Under the pieces are notes generated by a model. It saw only the letters and a list, made by a program, of their open reading frames with translations, had not been told where the DNA came from and made no database searches. Made by a program: the position numbers and the translations under genes. Of a DNA stretch of 64,000 nt, positions 45,017 to 54,326 are shown one piece after another (position 1 is the first letter of the stretch; the number at the start of each line of letters is the position of its first letter). The DNA comes from Acidobacteriota bacterium. Its GTDB lineage: Bacteria; Acidobacteriota; UBA890; WLXD01. The stretch is taken from assembly GCA_012103255.1 (NCBI GenBank), contig WLXD01000002.1, positions 978,473 through 1,042,472 of the forward strand, written 5' to 3'.

Positions 45017-48000
45017 ATGTCCGCGGATAGTCGTACGCGCGCGTTCGAGTTCACCACCCAGCGTCCAGTCGCCATCTTGATGACGTTCGTTGCGGTGGCG
45101 GTGTTCGGCGCTGTCTCATACTCGCTGCTGCCGTTGTCGCTGATGCCGGATCTCACCTACCCGAGCCTCACGGTTCGGACCGAGTATCCGGGCAGCGCTC
45201 CCGAGGAAGTCGAAACGGCGGTTTCGCGCCCGATCGAGCAAGAGCTCGGAGTTGTCGGCAACCTCGTGCGTATCTCCTCCGTGTCGCGCGCCGGCGTTTC
45301 CGACGTCACCCTGGACTTCGCATGGGGGACCAGCATGACGGACGCCACTCAGGACGTCCGGGAAATGCTCGATCAGGTCTTCCTGCCGGATGACGCCACG
45401 CGCCCGCTGATCCTGCGCTACGACCCGCAGTTGGATCCGGTGATTCGGCTTGGCCTGCACGGTCAACGAGACCTGTACTTCCTGCGGGAGTACGCGGACG
45501 AAGAACTACGTCGCGATCTTGAGTCGTTGCCGGGTGTTGCCGCGGTGAAGGTGAAGGGCGGCCTCGAAGAGGAAATCCGCGTCGAACTCGATGAGAGGCG
45601 GCTCGCGACCTTCGGCCTCGACATCTCCGCAGTGGGAGGTCAGCTCGCAGCGGCGAACGTGAACCTTGCCGGCGGCAACCTGGAGGAAGGCGAGACCGAG
45701 TACGTCGTTCGCACACTCAACGAGTTCCGCACCATCGAGGAGATCGCGGACATCGCGGTGGCAAATCGTGAAGGGGCCGTCGTGCGAGTGCGCGACGTGG
45801 GCCGTGTGTATCGCGACCACGTGGAACGCGACGTGATCACGCGAGTGAACGGCGAAGAAAGCGTCGAACTCAACGTCTTCAAAGAGGCCGACGCGAACAT
45901 CGTCGAGATCGCGAAGATCGTTCGCGACCGAGTCTTCGGCAATGACACCCAGCGCGCTTTCGCAGCCGGTGGATCCACGGGCGACGCAGAAGGCGATCAG
46001 CGCAGCCGTGAGCGACTGCAGCGACAGATGACGAACTACATCGAGGCGCAGCTACCGTCCGACACGCGGATCACGTTGCTCTCCGATCAGTCCACGTTCA
46101 TCGAAAACGCGATCAACGAGGTGCGTTCCACCGCTGTGTGGGGCGGCATTCTCGCGATCATCGTCCTCTACTTTTTCCTGAGACGGCTCGTCCCCACACT
46201 GATCATCGCCATCGCGATCCCCGTGTCGATCGTCGCCACGTTTGCGCCGATGTATCAGGTCGGAGTCAGCCTGAACATCATGAGCCTGGGCGGCCTCGCG
46301 CTCGGTATCGGCATGTTGGTCGACAACTCCGTTGTCGTTCTCGAGAGCATCACGCGCTGTCGCGAAGAGGGCGATGCACTCGTCGCCTCAGTGATCCGGG
46401 GCACCGGTGAGGTGGGCACGGCCGTCATCGCCTCCACGCTCACCACAGTTGCCGTGTTCGCCCCGATCGTGTTCGTGGAGGGTGTCGCGGGACAGGTTTT
46501 CGGAGACCTCTCCCTCACCGTTGTGTTCTCACTGGTGACGTCTCTCATCGTGGCGCTCTTCCTGGTTCCGATGCTTGCCTCGCGAGGTTTTCTGGCGGCT
46601 GCGGACGACCTGGCGTCCACGGATAGCGGTTCGGACTCGAACAGCTTTCTTGGCCGTGTAGGTGCTTTGCTACGCGGACCGGTCGCCCGCATCCCGATGA
46701 TGGTTGGCGTTGCACTCGTCGGCGCGCTGGCGGCGATCGCGAAGTTCGCGGCCGTTCTGATCGGCTGCGTCGCGGCGCCGATCTGGGCGCCGATCCTCGG
46801 ATTCGCCCGATTCCGTGAATGGTGCCGTTCGTCCACGATGTTCGGCAGTGCCTTCGTGGATGACCTATGGCCCGGACTGCTCGCCTACGACGCACCCGCA
46901 CAGTTAGCGGCGACCGCGGGCGACGTGCGCGGTCGGTGGCAGGCTAGTTCTGGAGCCGGCCGCATCGCGACCGGCGCTCGTGGAGTCGCAATCCTGTGGG
47001 CCTACGTGCTCCGCACACCACTCCAACTCCTGCTGTCGGTCATCGGCAAGATCATCGTCGGACTAGGGCTGGCTGTGCTGGTTCTTGCCGGGGCGATCGT
47101 CGGCGGCGCAATCGCACTACTCGTCACGGTGGCGGCGCCGTTCCTTCGCGCATTCGACTTCGTTCTCGAGGGCGTCCGGCGCGCCTACCCGGTGCTCCTG
47201 CGCGCAGCATTGGCTCAACCCACCGTGACTGCTGCGATTCTGCTCGTCGCCACGGCGGCGACGCTCGGCTACACGGTTCCGCAACTCGGCATGGAACTGA
47301 TCCCGGAGGTACGCCAGGGGATCTTCGACATCCAGGGGCGACTCCCCGTCGGCACGCCGCTGGAACGCACCGATGCGACGCTGGAGCCCCTGGAGGAACT
47401 GGTTCGCGCGACGCCTGGAGTTGCCGCGGTGGCCACCACCGTGGGAGTGGACCGCGAGGAATTCGACCCGGACCCGGAGGCGGGCGAGCACAGCGGGCGA
47501 TTGACCGTGCGCCTCGACGAGGCCATGAGTCCGCTTCTCTTCGAGGATCCCACCATGGATGCCATCCGGGAGCGCCTTGAGGGCCGCCCGAACGTGGTGA
47601 CCAAGTTCTCACGGCCCGCGATGTTCTCCACCAAGACGCCTATCGAGGTCGAGGTGCGAGCGGATGATCTGGAAACACTCGCTTCGGTGTCCGAAGCCCT
47701 GGCGAGTCGGCTCGCGGCGCTGCCCGAGTTGACCGATGTGAAGTCGTCGCTACAGCGGGGTCATCCCGAGATCCAGATCCAATACGACCGAGAACGCCTC
47801 TCCCGGTACAACCTGGATATTGCTCAGGTGGCGGCGCTGGTGCGTAACAAGGTTCAAGGCGACGTGGCCAGCCGCTTCCGACGCGGAGATCGACGAGTGG
47901 ATATCCGAGTTCGGGTCCGACCGGAGGATCGCGCGACGATCGCGGACCTGGAGCAGTTGGTCGTGAACCCCGGCCAGACGAACCCGATCCGACTCAACTC

Positions 48001-48691
48001 CGTGGCCGCACTCACGCTAGCCGAAGGCCCCAGCGAGGTGCGACGGATCGACCAGCGACGGTCCGCGGTGATCGGCGCCAACACCACGACCGCCCTGTCG
48101 GCCGCAACCACCGCGATCGAGGCCAGCCTCGACGACTTCGCTATGGAAGGCGACTATGACCTGGCCATCACCGGGCAGCGCGAGGAGATGGAGCGCTCCA
48201 CCCAGTCTTTGACCTTCGCGCTCTCGCTGGCGATCTTTCTTGTGTATGTCGTCATGGCATCGCAGTTCGAGTCGCTCGTGCACCCCTTCGTGATTCTGTT
48301 CTCAATCCCGCTGGCCGCAGTCGGGGTCGTGCTCACGCTCTGGATCATGGCGGTGCCTCTCAGCGTGGTAGTGTTGCTCGGCTGCATCATGCTGGCGGGT
48401 ATCGTCGTGAACAACGCCATCGTGCTGGTGGATTACATCAACCACCTCCGCCGACAAGGGATGGAGAAACTCGAAGCGATCGTGACGGCTGGAGAGGTCC
48501 GGCTGCGACCGATTCTGATGACCACCTGCACTACGGTCATCGGCCTGTTTCCGATGGCCGTAGGACTCGGCGACGGTGCCGAGATCCGCGCGCCGATGGC
48601 GATCACCGTAATCGCTGGTCTCCTGATGTCGACTTTGCTGACGCTCGTGGTCGTGCCCGTGATGTACGCCGTCCTCGACCGTCGCCCATGA
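45017..48691 (+). CDS. RND efflux permease with large inter-domain membrane insertion
   Basis: At 1224 residues it is about 170-200 longer than usual. The N-terminal half has TM1 (PVAILMTFVAVAVFGAVSYS), porter domain and TM2-6 with GIGMLVDNSVVVLE; the C-terminal half has SIPLAAVGVVLTLWIM and GIVVNNAIVLVDYIN. Between TM6 and TM7 (residues about 525-720) is an extra region with about four hydrophobic segments (MMVGVALVGALAAIAKFAAV, FAAVLIGCVAAPIWAPILGF, IVGLGLAVLVLAGAIVGGAI) that normal RND pumps lack. It lies 38 nt after the adaptor and 19 nt before a second permease. Confidence 0.92.
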   Translation: MSADSRTRAFEFTTQRPVAILMTFVAVAVFGAVSYSLLPLSLMPDLTYPSLTVRTEYPGSAPEEVETAVSRPIEQELGVVGNLVRISSVSRAGVSDVTLDFAWGTSMTDATQDVREMLDQVFLPDDATRPLILRYDPQLDPVIRLGLHGQRDLYFLREYADEELRRDLESLPGVAAVKVKGGLEEEIRVELDERRLATFGLDISAVGGQLAAANVNLAGGNLEEGETEYVVRTLNEFRTIEEIADIAVANREGAVVRVRDVGRVYRDHVERDVITRVNGEESVELNVFKEADANIVEIAKIVRDRVFGNDTQRAFAAGGSTGDAEGDQRSRERLQRQMTNYIEAQLPSDTRITLLSDQSTFIENAINEVRSTAVWGGILAIIVLYFFLRRLVPTLIIAIAIPVSIVATFAPMYQVGVSLNIMSLGGLALGIGMLVDNSVVVLESITRCREEGDALVASVIRGTGEVGTAVIASTLTTVAVFAPIVFVEGVAGQVFGDLSLTVVFSLVTSLIVALFLVPMLASRGFLAAADDLASTDSGSDSNSFLGRVGALLRGPVARIPMMVGVALVGALAAIAKFAAVLIGCVAAPIWAPILGFARFREWCRSSTMFGSAFVDDLWPGLLAYDAPAQLAATAGDVRGRWQASSGAGRIATGARGVAILWAYVLRTPLQLLLSVIGKIIVGLGLAVLVLAGAIVGGAIALLVTVAAPFLRAFDFVLEGVRRAYPVLLRAALAQPTVTAAILLVATAATLGYTVPQLGMELIPEVRQGIFDIQGRLPVGTPLERTDATLEPLEELVRATPGVAAVATTVGVDREEFDPDPEAGEHSGRLTVRLDEAMSPLLFEDPTMDAIRERLEGRPNVVTKFSRPAMFSTKTPIEVEVRADDLETLASVSEALASRLAALPELTDVKSSLQRGHPEIQIQYDRERLSRYNLDIAQVAALVRNKVQGDVASRFRRGDRRVDIRVRVRPEDRATIADLEQLVVNPGQTNPIRLNSVAALTLAEGPSEVRRIDQRRSAVIGANTTTALSAATTAIEASLDDFAMEGDYDLAITGQREEMERSTQSLTFALSLAIFLVYVVMASQFESLVHPFVILFSIPLAAVGVVLTLWIMAVPLSVVVLLGCIMLAGIVVNNAIVLVDYINHLRRQGMEKLEAIVTAGEVRLRPILMTTCTTVIGLFPMAVGLGDGAEIRAPMAITVIAGLLMSTLLTLVVVPVMYAVLDRRP

Positions 48692-48710
48692 ACTCCCCCG
48701 GAATTCAACG

Positions 48711-51700
48711 ATGAGCACTCAGCGTTCGGCCGGACTCCCTAGACTCGCTGTTCGCCGTCCCATCACGATGGTGATGGTGTACGCGGCGCTTCTGATGCTC
48801 GGGGTTATTGCGTATTCGCGACTGCCGGTTGATCTGATGCCGAGCGGATTCTCTCCGCCCTTCCTCGGCGTCTGGGTCCCATATCCCAACGCCACGCCTG
48901 GCGAGGTCGAACAGACCATTGCGCGCCCGGTGGAAGGGATGCTCGGCACGATTTCCGGCGTGCGGCAGCTCAGCAGCACGAGTTCGAGCGACGGTGCCTG
49001 GGTCTTTCTCCGCTTTTATCAGTCGACGGACATGGACGTCGCATATGCGGATGTCCGCGATCGCATGGATCGCGTCATGCCCGAACTTCCGGCCGAGATC
49101 GAACGGACGTTCGTCAGGAAATTCGCGGACGACGACCAACCAATTCTCTGGGCCGGGCTCGAGATTGAACGTCAACTCGAGGATCCCTACACGCTGTTGG
49201 ACGAGACAGTTGTCCGCGAACTCCTGCGAATCGACGGCGTTGCGAACGTCGAACTATTTGGGGTACCGCAGCGCTCGATCCAGGTCATGCTCGACCAGGA
49301 GCGCGTGCGGGCCCACGGCATCGACCTGGCCGCTCTCGCGACCCGCCTGAGCAGCGACAACTTCAGCCTCTCGTCCGGTTTCGTGATCGAGAGCGATCGC
49401 AAGATGTTCGTGCGGTCCATGGGCAAATACCGGACCGCGGCGGACGTCGCAGCCATTCAAGTGAACGACCTCGGTGTCCGGCTCGATGACATCGCGCGGG
49501 TCAGCTACGAGGAACCCGAGCGTCGCCAGATCTCGCGCATCGGCGGCCGTCGCGGCGCCATGTTGTCGGTGATGAAAGAGTCGGCCGCCAATACGGCTGA
49601 GGTCGGCGCGCGCGTGTCCGCGCGAGCGGACGAGATCTTCGCCACCAATCCCGCACTTCAGGGCATCACCCTACAGCCCCTGTTCAATCAGGCCGAGTTG
49701 ATCAACGAGTCCATCTCGCAGTTGCAGGACTCCATGACCTGGGGCGCGGCCTTCGCCGTTCTCGTGCTGCTCCTCTTCCTGCGCCGTTTCCGGATGACGT
49801 TGGCCGTCACCCTGGCCATGCCGTTCTCACTGCTGATGGCAGTGATCGTGCTCTACTTCGTCGGCTGGTCGCTCAATGTGGTCACGATGATGGGCATCAT
49901 GATCTGCGTCGGACTCGTGGTGGATAACTCGATCGTGGTGATCGAGAACATTTACAGACGCGCACAGCAGGGCGACTCGCCGACAGACGCGGCCGAGATC
50001 GGCGCCTCGCAGGTGGTGCTCGCCATCACGATCGCCACACTCACGACAGTGGTCGTGATCGTTCCGCTGGTGATCATGAACGACGATGTCGGTCTGTCTT
50101 TCTACATGCTCAGGCTCGGAACACCTCTGGTCGTGGGTGTTCTTGCCTCGCTGGTCGTCGCATTGACACTGATCCCGATGCTGACCGTCCGTCTAGCGAG
50201 CAGCCGCGAGGTGAGCGAACCCAAGGTCGTCACCCGGATCGTCGCCTGGTATGCGCGCGCCACTGACTGGGTCCTGGCACATCGGCTCGACGCGAGTGTG
50301 GCGGCCCTCGCGATCATCGTGAGCGTTGCCATACCCGCCGGCCAGGTCGCGCAGTCCGACTCCGCGAACGGCAACATCGGCAATATCGAGGTGAACCTCG
50401 AGATGCCGCGGAATCTGACCATCGAGGACACCGAGCTACTCATTGCCCGGATGGAGACCGAGGTCTACACCCAGGCGGAGGCCTGGAGGATCCGCACCGT
50501 CACGACGCGCTTCGGCGTCGGTGGTGGGAGCCTCGAGATCTTCTTGCAGGACCCGCCGCGCGAGGCATGGTGGCAATACGCCGGTCGCCAGTTCGGCGTG
50601 CGCTACCTGGGAATGGACCGGGGGGCGCCACGGCGCGACGATGTCATTCTGGAGTTGCCTGACGTTCTGCCAGAGTTGCCTGGCGTTGAATACGAGATCA
50701 GGGAGGCAGGCGACAACGAGTCGAGCAGTCGACTCGTGAGGCTCATGATCTATGGCGACGACTCAGAGAGCCTGACGGCCTTCGCCACGCAGCTGTCGGG
50801 GGCGCTCGAAGGCCGTCCGGGGATCCTCACGGTGAACTCGGCGCTGGAGCGCGGACAGGACGAACTTCACGTCCGCATCGACCGCGAACTCGCCGAGCAA
50901 GCCGGAGTCACGCCGCGGGCCGCGGCACAGTTGATCAGCTTCTCGTTGCGCGGCATCGAATTGCCGGAGCTTCGTCTCGGCGATCAGGAGATCAACGTAC
51001 GGTTCCAGCTCGCCGAAGAAGACCGTCAGACGCTGCAGCAGCTCCGCGACATGCCGGTCGTTACAAACCGTGGCACCGAAGTGCCCCTCGGTGCCATCGC
51101 GAACTTCGAGGTCAACCGTAGCCCGGGCCAGATCAGTCGCACCGACGGCAAGACGTCGATGACCATCCGAGTGCTGACCACCGAGGAAGACGTCGACACG
51201 GTGTACGCGTCGATCGATGATGTGATGGCCGAGACGCCGCTGCCGCCGGGAATCAGCTGGGACAAGGGTGACCGCTTCGCGCGGTTGCAGGAGACCGGGC
51301 AGGCGCAAGCCATGGGGATGATCCTGGTCGTGACGCTCGTGTTCATTCTCATGGCGATTCTCTTCGAGTCGCTGATCCTGCCGTTCAGCGTCATCCTCAC
51401 CCTGCCGTTCGCGATCGTCGGCCTGTTCTGGGCACTGTTCATCACGGGGACGGCGAATGACGTCTTCACCGGTATCGGCATGCTGGTTTTGGTGGGTATC
51501 GTCGTGAACAACGCGATCGTGTTGGTCGACCTGGCAAACCAGCTTCGTTCCGAGGGCGTCGAACGCAACAAGGCGTTGCGGATGGCGGTGGAGCGACGAC
51601 TTCGACCCATCGCGATGACCGCGATGACGACCATTTTCGGGCTCGTCCCGATGTCGGTCGGCAACGTGGACATGATCGGCATTTCGTACGCGGGAATGGG

Positions 51701-51866
51701 GCGCGGCATGGCGGGCGGCCTGCTGCTGCACTCGATCATCACGCCTCTGGCAGTGCCACTGCTGTACACGCTGCTCGATGATCTTCGCGCCTTCGGAGCG
51801 CGATTGGTCGCGCGTGTGGCCGGCCGGCTCGCTGGCCGGCGCGTACTGCCGGAGACTGCCGCCTAG
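48711..51866 (+). CDS. RND efflux permease (second subunit)
   Basis: The 1051-residue protein is of the normal AcrB/SwrC-type length, with twelve TM helices. Key motifs are PITMVMVYAALLMLGVIAYS (TM1), GLVVDNSIVVIENIYRRA (TM4 proton-relay Asp), PFAIVGLFWALFITG and GIVVNNAIVLVDLANQLRS in the second half. With the upstream permease and adaptor it forms a tripartite system with two different pumps, a layout known from MdtABC, where the pumps form a mixed trimer. The long insertion of its partner is absent here. Confidence 0.92.
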   Translation: MSTQRSAGLPRLAVRRPITMVMVYAALLMLGVIAYSRLPVDLMPSGFSPPFLGVWVPYPNATPGEVEQTIARPVEGMLGTISGVRQLSSTSSSDGAWVFLRFYQSTDMDVAYADVRDRMDRVMPELPAEIERTFVRKFADDDQPILWAGLEIERQLEDPYTLLDETVVRELLRIDGVANVELFGVPQRSIQVMLDQERVRAHGIDLAALATRLSSDNFSLSSGFVIESDRKMFVRSMGKYRTAADVAAIQVNDLGVRLDDIARVSYEEPERRQISRIGGRRGAMLSVMKESAANTAEVGARVSARADEIFATNPALQGITLQPLFNQAELINESISQLQDSMTWGAAFAVLVLLLFLRRFRMTLAVTLAMPFSLLMAVIVLYFVGWSLNVVTMMGIMICVGLVVDNSIVVIENIYRRAQQGDSPTDAAEIGASQVVLAITIATLTTVVVIVPLVIMNDDVGLSFYMLRLGTPLVVGVLASLVVALTLIPMLTVRLASSREVSEPKVVTRIVAWYARATDWVLAHRLDASVAALAIIVSVAIPAGQVAQSDSANGNIGNIEVNLEMPRNLTIEDTELLIARMETEVYTQAEAWRIRTVTTRFGVGGGSLEIFLQDPPREAWWQYAGRQFGVRYLGMDRGAPRRDDVILELPDVLPELPGVEYEIREAGDNESSSRLVRLMIYGDDSESLTAFATQLSGALEGRPGILTVNSALERGQDELHVRIDRELAEQAGVTPRAAAQLISFSLRGIELPELRLGDQEINVRFQLAEEDRQTLQQLRDMPVVTNRGTEVPLGAIANFEVNRSPGQISRTDGKTSMTIRVLTTEEDVDTVYASIDDVMAETPLPPGISWDKGDRFARLQETGQAQAMGMILVVTLVFILMAILFESLILPFSVILTLPFAIVGLFWALFITGTANDVFTGIGMLVLVGIVVNNAIVLVDLANQLRSEGVERNKALRMAVERRLRPIAMTAMTTIFGLVPMSVGNVDMIGISYAGMGRGMAGGLLLHSIITPLAVPLLYTLLDDLRAFGARLVARVAGRLAGRRVLPETAA

Positions 51867-52802
51867 TCAGACGACGGAACGAAGCCAGTCGCGTGCGAGG
51901 CGCCGCGCCGACGGCGTCCACTGCGAAGTGATGTGGCCGGCGCCCACCCACTCCAGCCGGCAGTTCCAGCGTCGCGCCAACAGCTCGAGCGAGTCCTCGG
52001 CGATCACGTTGTCCTCCGTGGCCCCGATCAGCAGGACACGCTCGCGCGGTGTCGCGAGGTCGCGACCGCAGAGACTCACGGACGCCAGCAGCTCGGATGC
52101 CTGATCCGAGGTGATCTGAGCCGCCGCCAGATCGGCGCGGATGTGCGCCACCAGCGGTGACTCAGCAAAGGAGCGCGCCGGGTCGCTTACGGGCGTGAAG
52201 AGCGCAACGCGGTGGAAATGGCTCCATTCCGTTGCCGCCAGGCCGGCGATCCAGCCGCCCAGACTGAATCCCACGATCGAGACAGACTGTCCGCGAGCGC
52301 GCAGCCACTCGGCCAGTTCGACCGTCTCCACCACCCCCTGGGCGATCGCCTTCGCCGTGCCCGGCAGATCAGAGGACAGACACTCGGCGCCCGAAACGTA
52401 CCCAGCCCGCGTGCGCGAACCGTGCGCCGGCAACCATGGGTACCAGACGTCCATGCCCGATCGCCGCAGCGGCCTCATGAACGACTGCAAGGCGAGTCTC
52501 TGCAGACCGACGGCCAACCATCCATGCAGGACGATGAGTGCTGGCGCTCCCCGATCCCCAGCGGGATTCCGCAATGCCTCCCAGCTGCCCTTGCGGTCGG
52601 CCCAGATCTCGTACGCCCTCCCTCGACTATCTAGTTCCGGAGTCAGTGCATCCGCCGCGGCGCGGCGGCCGAAGAGATCTGTGGACATGGGGGCGAGCGC
52701 GCCCGCCGTGCTGGCCGACGTCCGCGCGGACGACGACCGCGTTCGACCGGCTACGAGCGTCGCGTTTGCGCGGTCAACGAGGCGTCCGAGGAAGCGGCTC
52801 AT
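51867..52802 (-). CDS. Alpha/beta hydrolase
   Basis: The 311-residue protein has LIVLHGWLAVGLQRL (oxyanion region), the nucleophile elbow VSIVGFSLGGWIAGLAA, the acid in VLLIGATEDNVIAEDSLEL and a histidine in WVGAGHITSQW. The cap resembles abhydrolase-18-type carboxylesterases. The N-terminal 60 residues are Ala/Arg/Ser-rich and an internal ATG (MSTDLFGRR) is an alternative start. Convergent with the RND operon, with the stops adjacent. Substrate unknown. Confidence 0.8.
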   Translation of the reverse strand: MSRFLGRLVDRANATLVAGRTRSSSARTSASTAGALAPMSTDLFGRRAAADALTPELDSRGRAYEIWADRKGSWEALRNPAGDRGAPALIVLHGWLAVGLQRLALQSFMRPLRRSGMDVWYPWLPAHGSRTRAGYVSGAECLSSDLPGTAKAIAQGVVETVELAEWLRARGQSVSIVGFSLGGWIAGLAATEWSHFHRVALFTPVSDPARSFAESPLVAHIRADLAAAQITSDQASELLASVSLCGRDLATPRERVLLIGATEDNVIAEDSLELLARRWNCRLEWVGAGHITSQWTPSARRLARDWLRSVV

Positions 52803-52841
52803 TCGGCCTCTCGTCAGGGTTCAGAAGGCGGGAATTTCTCT

Positions 52842-52881
52842 TGACAGAAAGTTGACACTTTTCGTGACAGAAAGTTGACAC
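52842..52881. repeat. 17-bp direct repeat, TTGACA-containing
   Basis: TGACAGAAAGTTGACAC occurs at 52842-52858 and 52865-52881, spaced 23 bp start to start. Three TTGACA hexamers result (52841, 52852, 52875), but none has a good -10 box 16-18 bp away. On the other strand it reads as tandem TGTCAACTTTCTGTCA, resembling the repeated transposase-binding sites at ends of IS21- or Tn7-type elements, though no transposase is nearby. Confidence 0.6.
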
Positions 52882-53139
52882 ACGAAGTACGGCCTGCGGA
52901 GAAACTTTTTTCCATCATGTCGCGTCTAACTCAAATGAAAGCGGTCAAGAGCGCGCCGGCCCTGGTCCCGACGATGGACGTAAAGGGGAGCGGCCTGGGG
53001 CTTAGGCTGGCGCGCTGTTGGCCGCTTTACTCCCTGAGACAAGACATTCGGCATGCACATTGCAGTTGAACGAAGGCAGGGGTCGGAACCCGGTTCCGGC
53101 CAGACCAACCAAACCTCTCGGGATCGGAAGGAAACTCAG
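52882..53139. other. Intergenic region before small protein B
   Basis: About 260 bp beyond the 17-bp repeats (337 bp in all between the hydrolase and small-protein genes). It contains an ACTTTTTTCC tract near 52906-52915 and the ribosome site GGAAGGA just before 53140. No ORF with recognisable similarity and no clear promoter hexamers were found. Confidence 0.5.
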
Positions 53140-53487
53140 ATGCGATTGACGAGCAGCAGCACAGACGACCAGTCGAAAGGACAGCTGGATGCGGTCTTCG
53201 AGGCCGAACGCCGGCTGATGGCAGACGATCAGCGCGACGTCCACGCCTGCCGCAAGCTGTGGCGCTCAGTGATCGAACGTACCGTCGATGACATGCGCTT
53301 CCTGCGTGACAACGTCGGTCACCGCAAGCTCAAGAAGCACGAAGAGGAGCGGCTCCGCAGGATCCGCGAGAACCCGCCCGCCGAGTTTGTGCAGGGCGTG
53401 TGGTTCGAGCAGATCTGCGACTACCTCCAGGTCAGTCCGGAGCGCATTCGTCGAGCCATCACGGAACAGGAAGTAAGCGCCGCCTAA
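53140..53487 (+). CDS. Small protein, paralog family member B
   Basis: The 115-residue protein starts at an ATG with GGAAGGA upstream. The core is ACRKLWRSVIERTVDDMRFL, then RKLKKHEEERLRRIRENPPA, EFVQGVWFEQICDYLQVSPE and RIRRAI, matching member A (39243-39590) block for block with the same spacing and member C more loosely. It is followed by a strong terminator, so it is a single-gene transcript. Function unknown. The final helix with S-P-E-R-I-R resembles a DNA-recognition helix. Confidence 0.72.
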   Translation: MRLTSSSTDDQSKGQLDAVFEAERRLMADDQRDVHACRKLWRSVIERTVDDMRFLRDNVGHRKLKKHEEERLRRIRENPPAEFVQGVWFEQICDYLQVSPERIRRAITEQEVSAA

Positions 53488-53515
53488 CACGGGGACACCG
53501 CGGGTAGCGCGAAAT

Positions 53516-53549
53516 ACGGGGAACTCCCTGGTCAGGAGTTCCCCGTTTT
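53516..53549 (+). terminator. Rho-independent terminator
   Basis: A perfect 12-bp stem, ACGGGGAACTCC pairing with GGAGTTCCCCGT around a 7-base loop, is followed by a run of T. It lies 29 nt after the stop of small protein B. Confidence 0.92.
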
Positions 53550-53714
53550 GCTGTCCAGAGCCCGATTTGCGTTTCACGCCGTCACGGCATTGAATCCGTC
53601 CGACGCCACGCCGGGGCGACGGCATACCGACACTGACGTTCCCCCGTCGCGCGTGTCCCGACAGTCGCGCGCTGCCAGCCAGAACCCGTCCCCTGCTACC
53701 CCTGATTTTTTCGC

Positions 53715-54245
53715 ATGAAAGTCGCCTTCATCGGCACGCATGGCGTTGGCAAGACAACCTTGGGCTACGGTCTGGCAATGCGCCTGAAGCAACTGGGCGC
53801 CAACGTCGGGTTCCTCGAGGAAGTCGCGCGGCGCTGCCCGCTTCCCATCAACGAAAGCACGAGCGTCGACGCGCAGACGTGGATTCTGATGGAAACGGTA
53901 CGGCGCGAGATCGAACTCCAGGAGCTGTATACGGAAGTCGTCTGTGACCGCAGCGTCATCGACAACTACTGCTATCTCGAGTTCGGTGCCGGGCGCCGCG
54001 AAGCACTCTTCGCGATGGCCGCCTACTGGGCGACGACGTACGACATCCTGTTCAAGGTCCCGATCCGCCCCGAGTACCTGCAGAACGACGGCACCCGCTC
54101 GACCGATCGAGCATTTCAGCGAGCCATCGACGAGAAACTCGACGCTCTTCTGGAAGAGACCGGGGTGGACTACGTCGAGTTCAACGGGCTGGAAGATGCT
54201 GTCGAACGCGCGCGACTCGTATCGGGTCGGCTACCGATCGCGTAG
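53715..54245 (+). CDS. P-loop nucleotide kinase-like ATPase (AAA_28/NadR-like)
   Basis: The 176-residue protein has Walker A GTHGVGKTTLG at residues 8-18, a lid-like EEVARRCPLPINESTS, and VCDRSVIDNYCYLEFGAG, the D-R-S motif of the AAA_28 / NadR ribosylnicotinamide-kinase-like group that phosphorylates small molecules or nucleosides. A C-terminal stretch (FKVPIRPEYLQNDGTRSTD) binds the base in relatives. The substrate is unknown. It is about 80 nt upstream of the OsmC-like selenoprotein gene on the same strand. Confidence 0.75.
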   Translation: MKVAFIGTHGVGKTTLGYGLAMRLKQLGANVGFLEEVARRCPLPINESTSVDAQTWILMETVRREIELQELYTEVVCDRSVIDNYCYLEFGAGRREALFAMAAYWATTYDILFKVPIRPEYLQNDGTRSTDRAFQRAIDEKLDALLEETGVDYVEFNGLEDAVERARLVSGRLPIA

Positions 54246-54326
54246 ATCGTTGATGACGAAGCTCTGCCTGCCGGCTACCATTCGACCAACGCCGCCGATG
54301 CCGGTGGCGCCGACGACACGGAGATC

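Noticed and set aside
52841..52880. Three TTGACA hexamers as tandem promoters
   Set aside because: No -10 box lies 16-18 bp downstream of any of them; they are a by-product of the 17-bp direct repeat.
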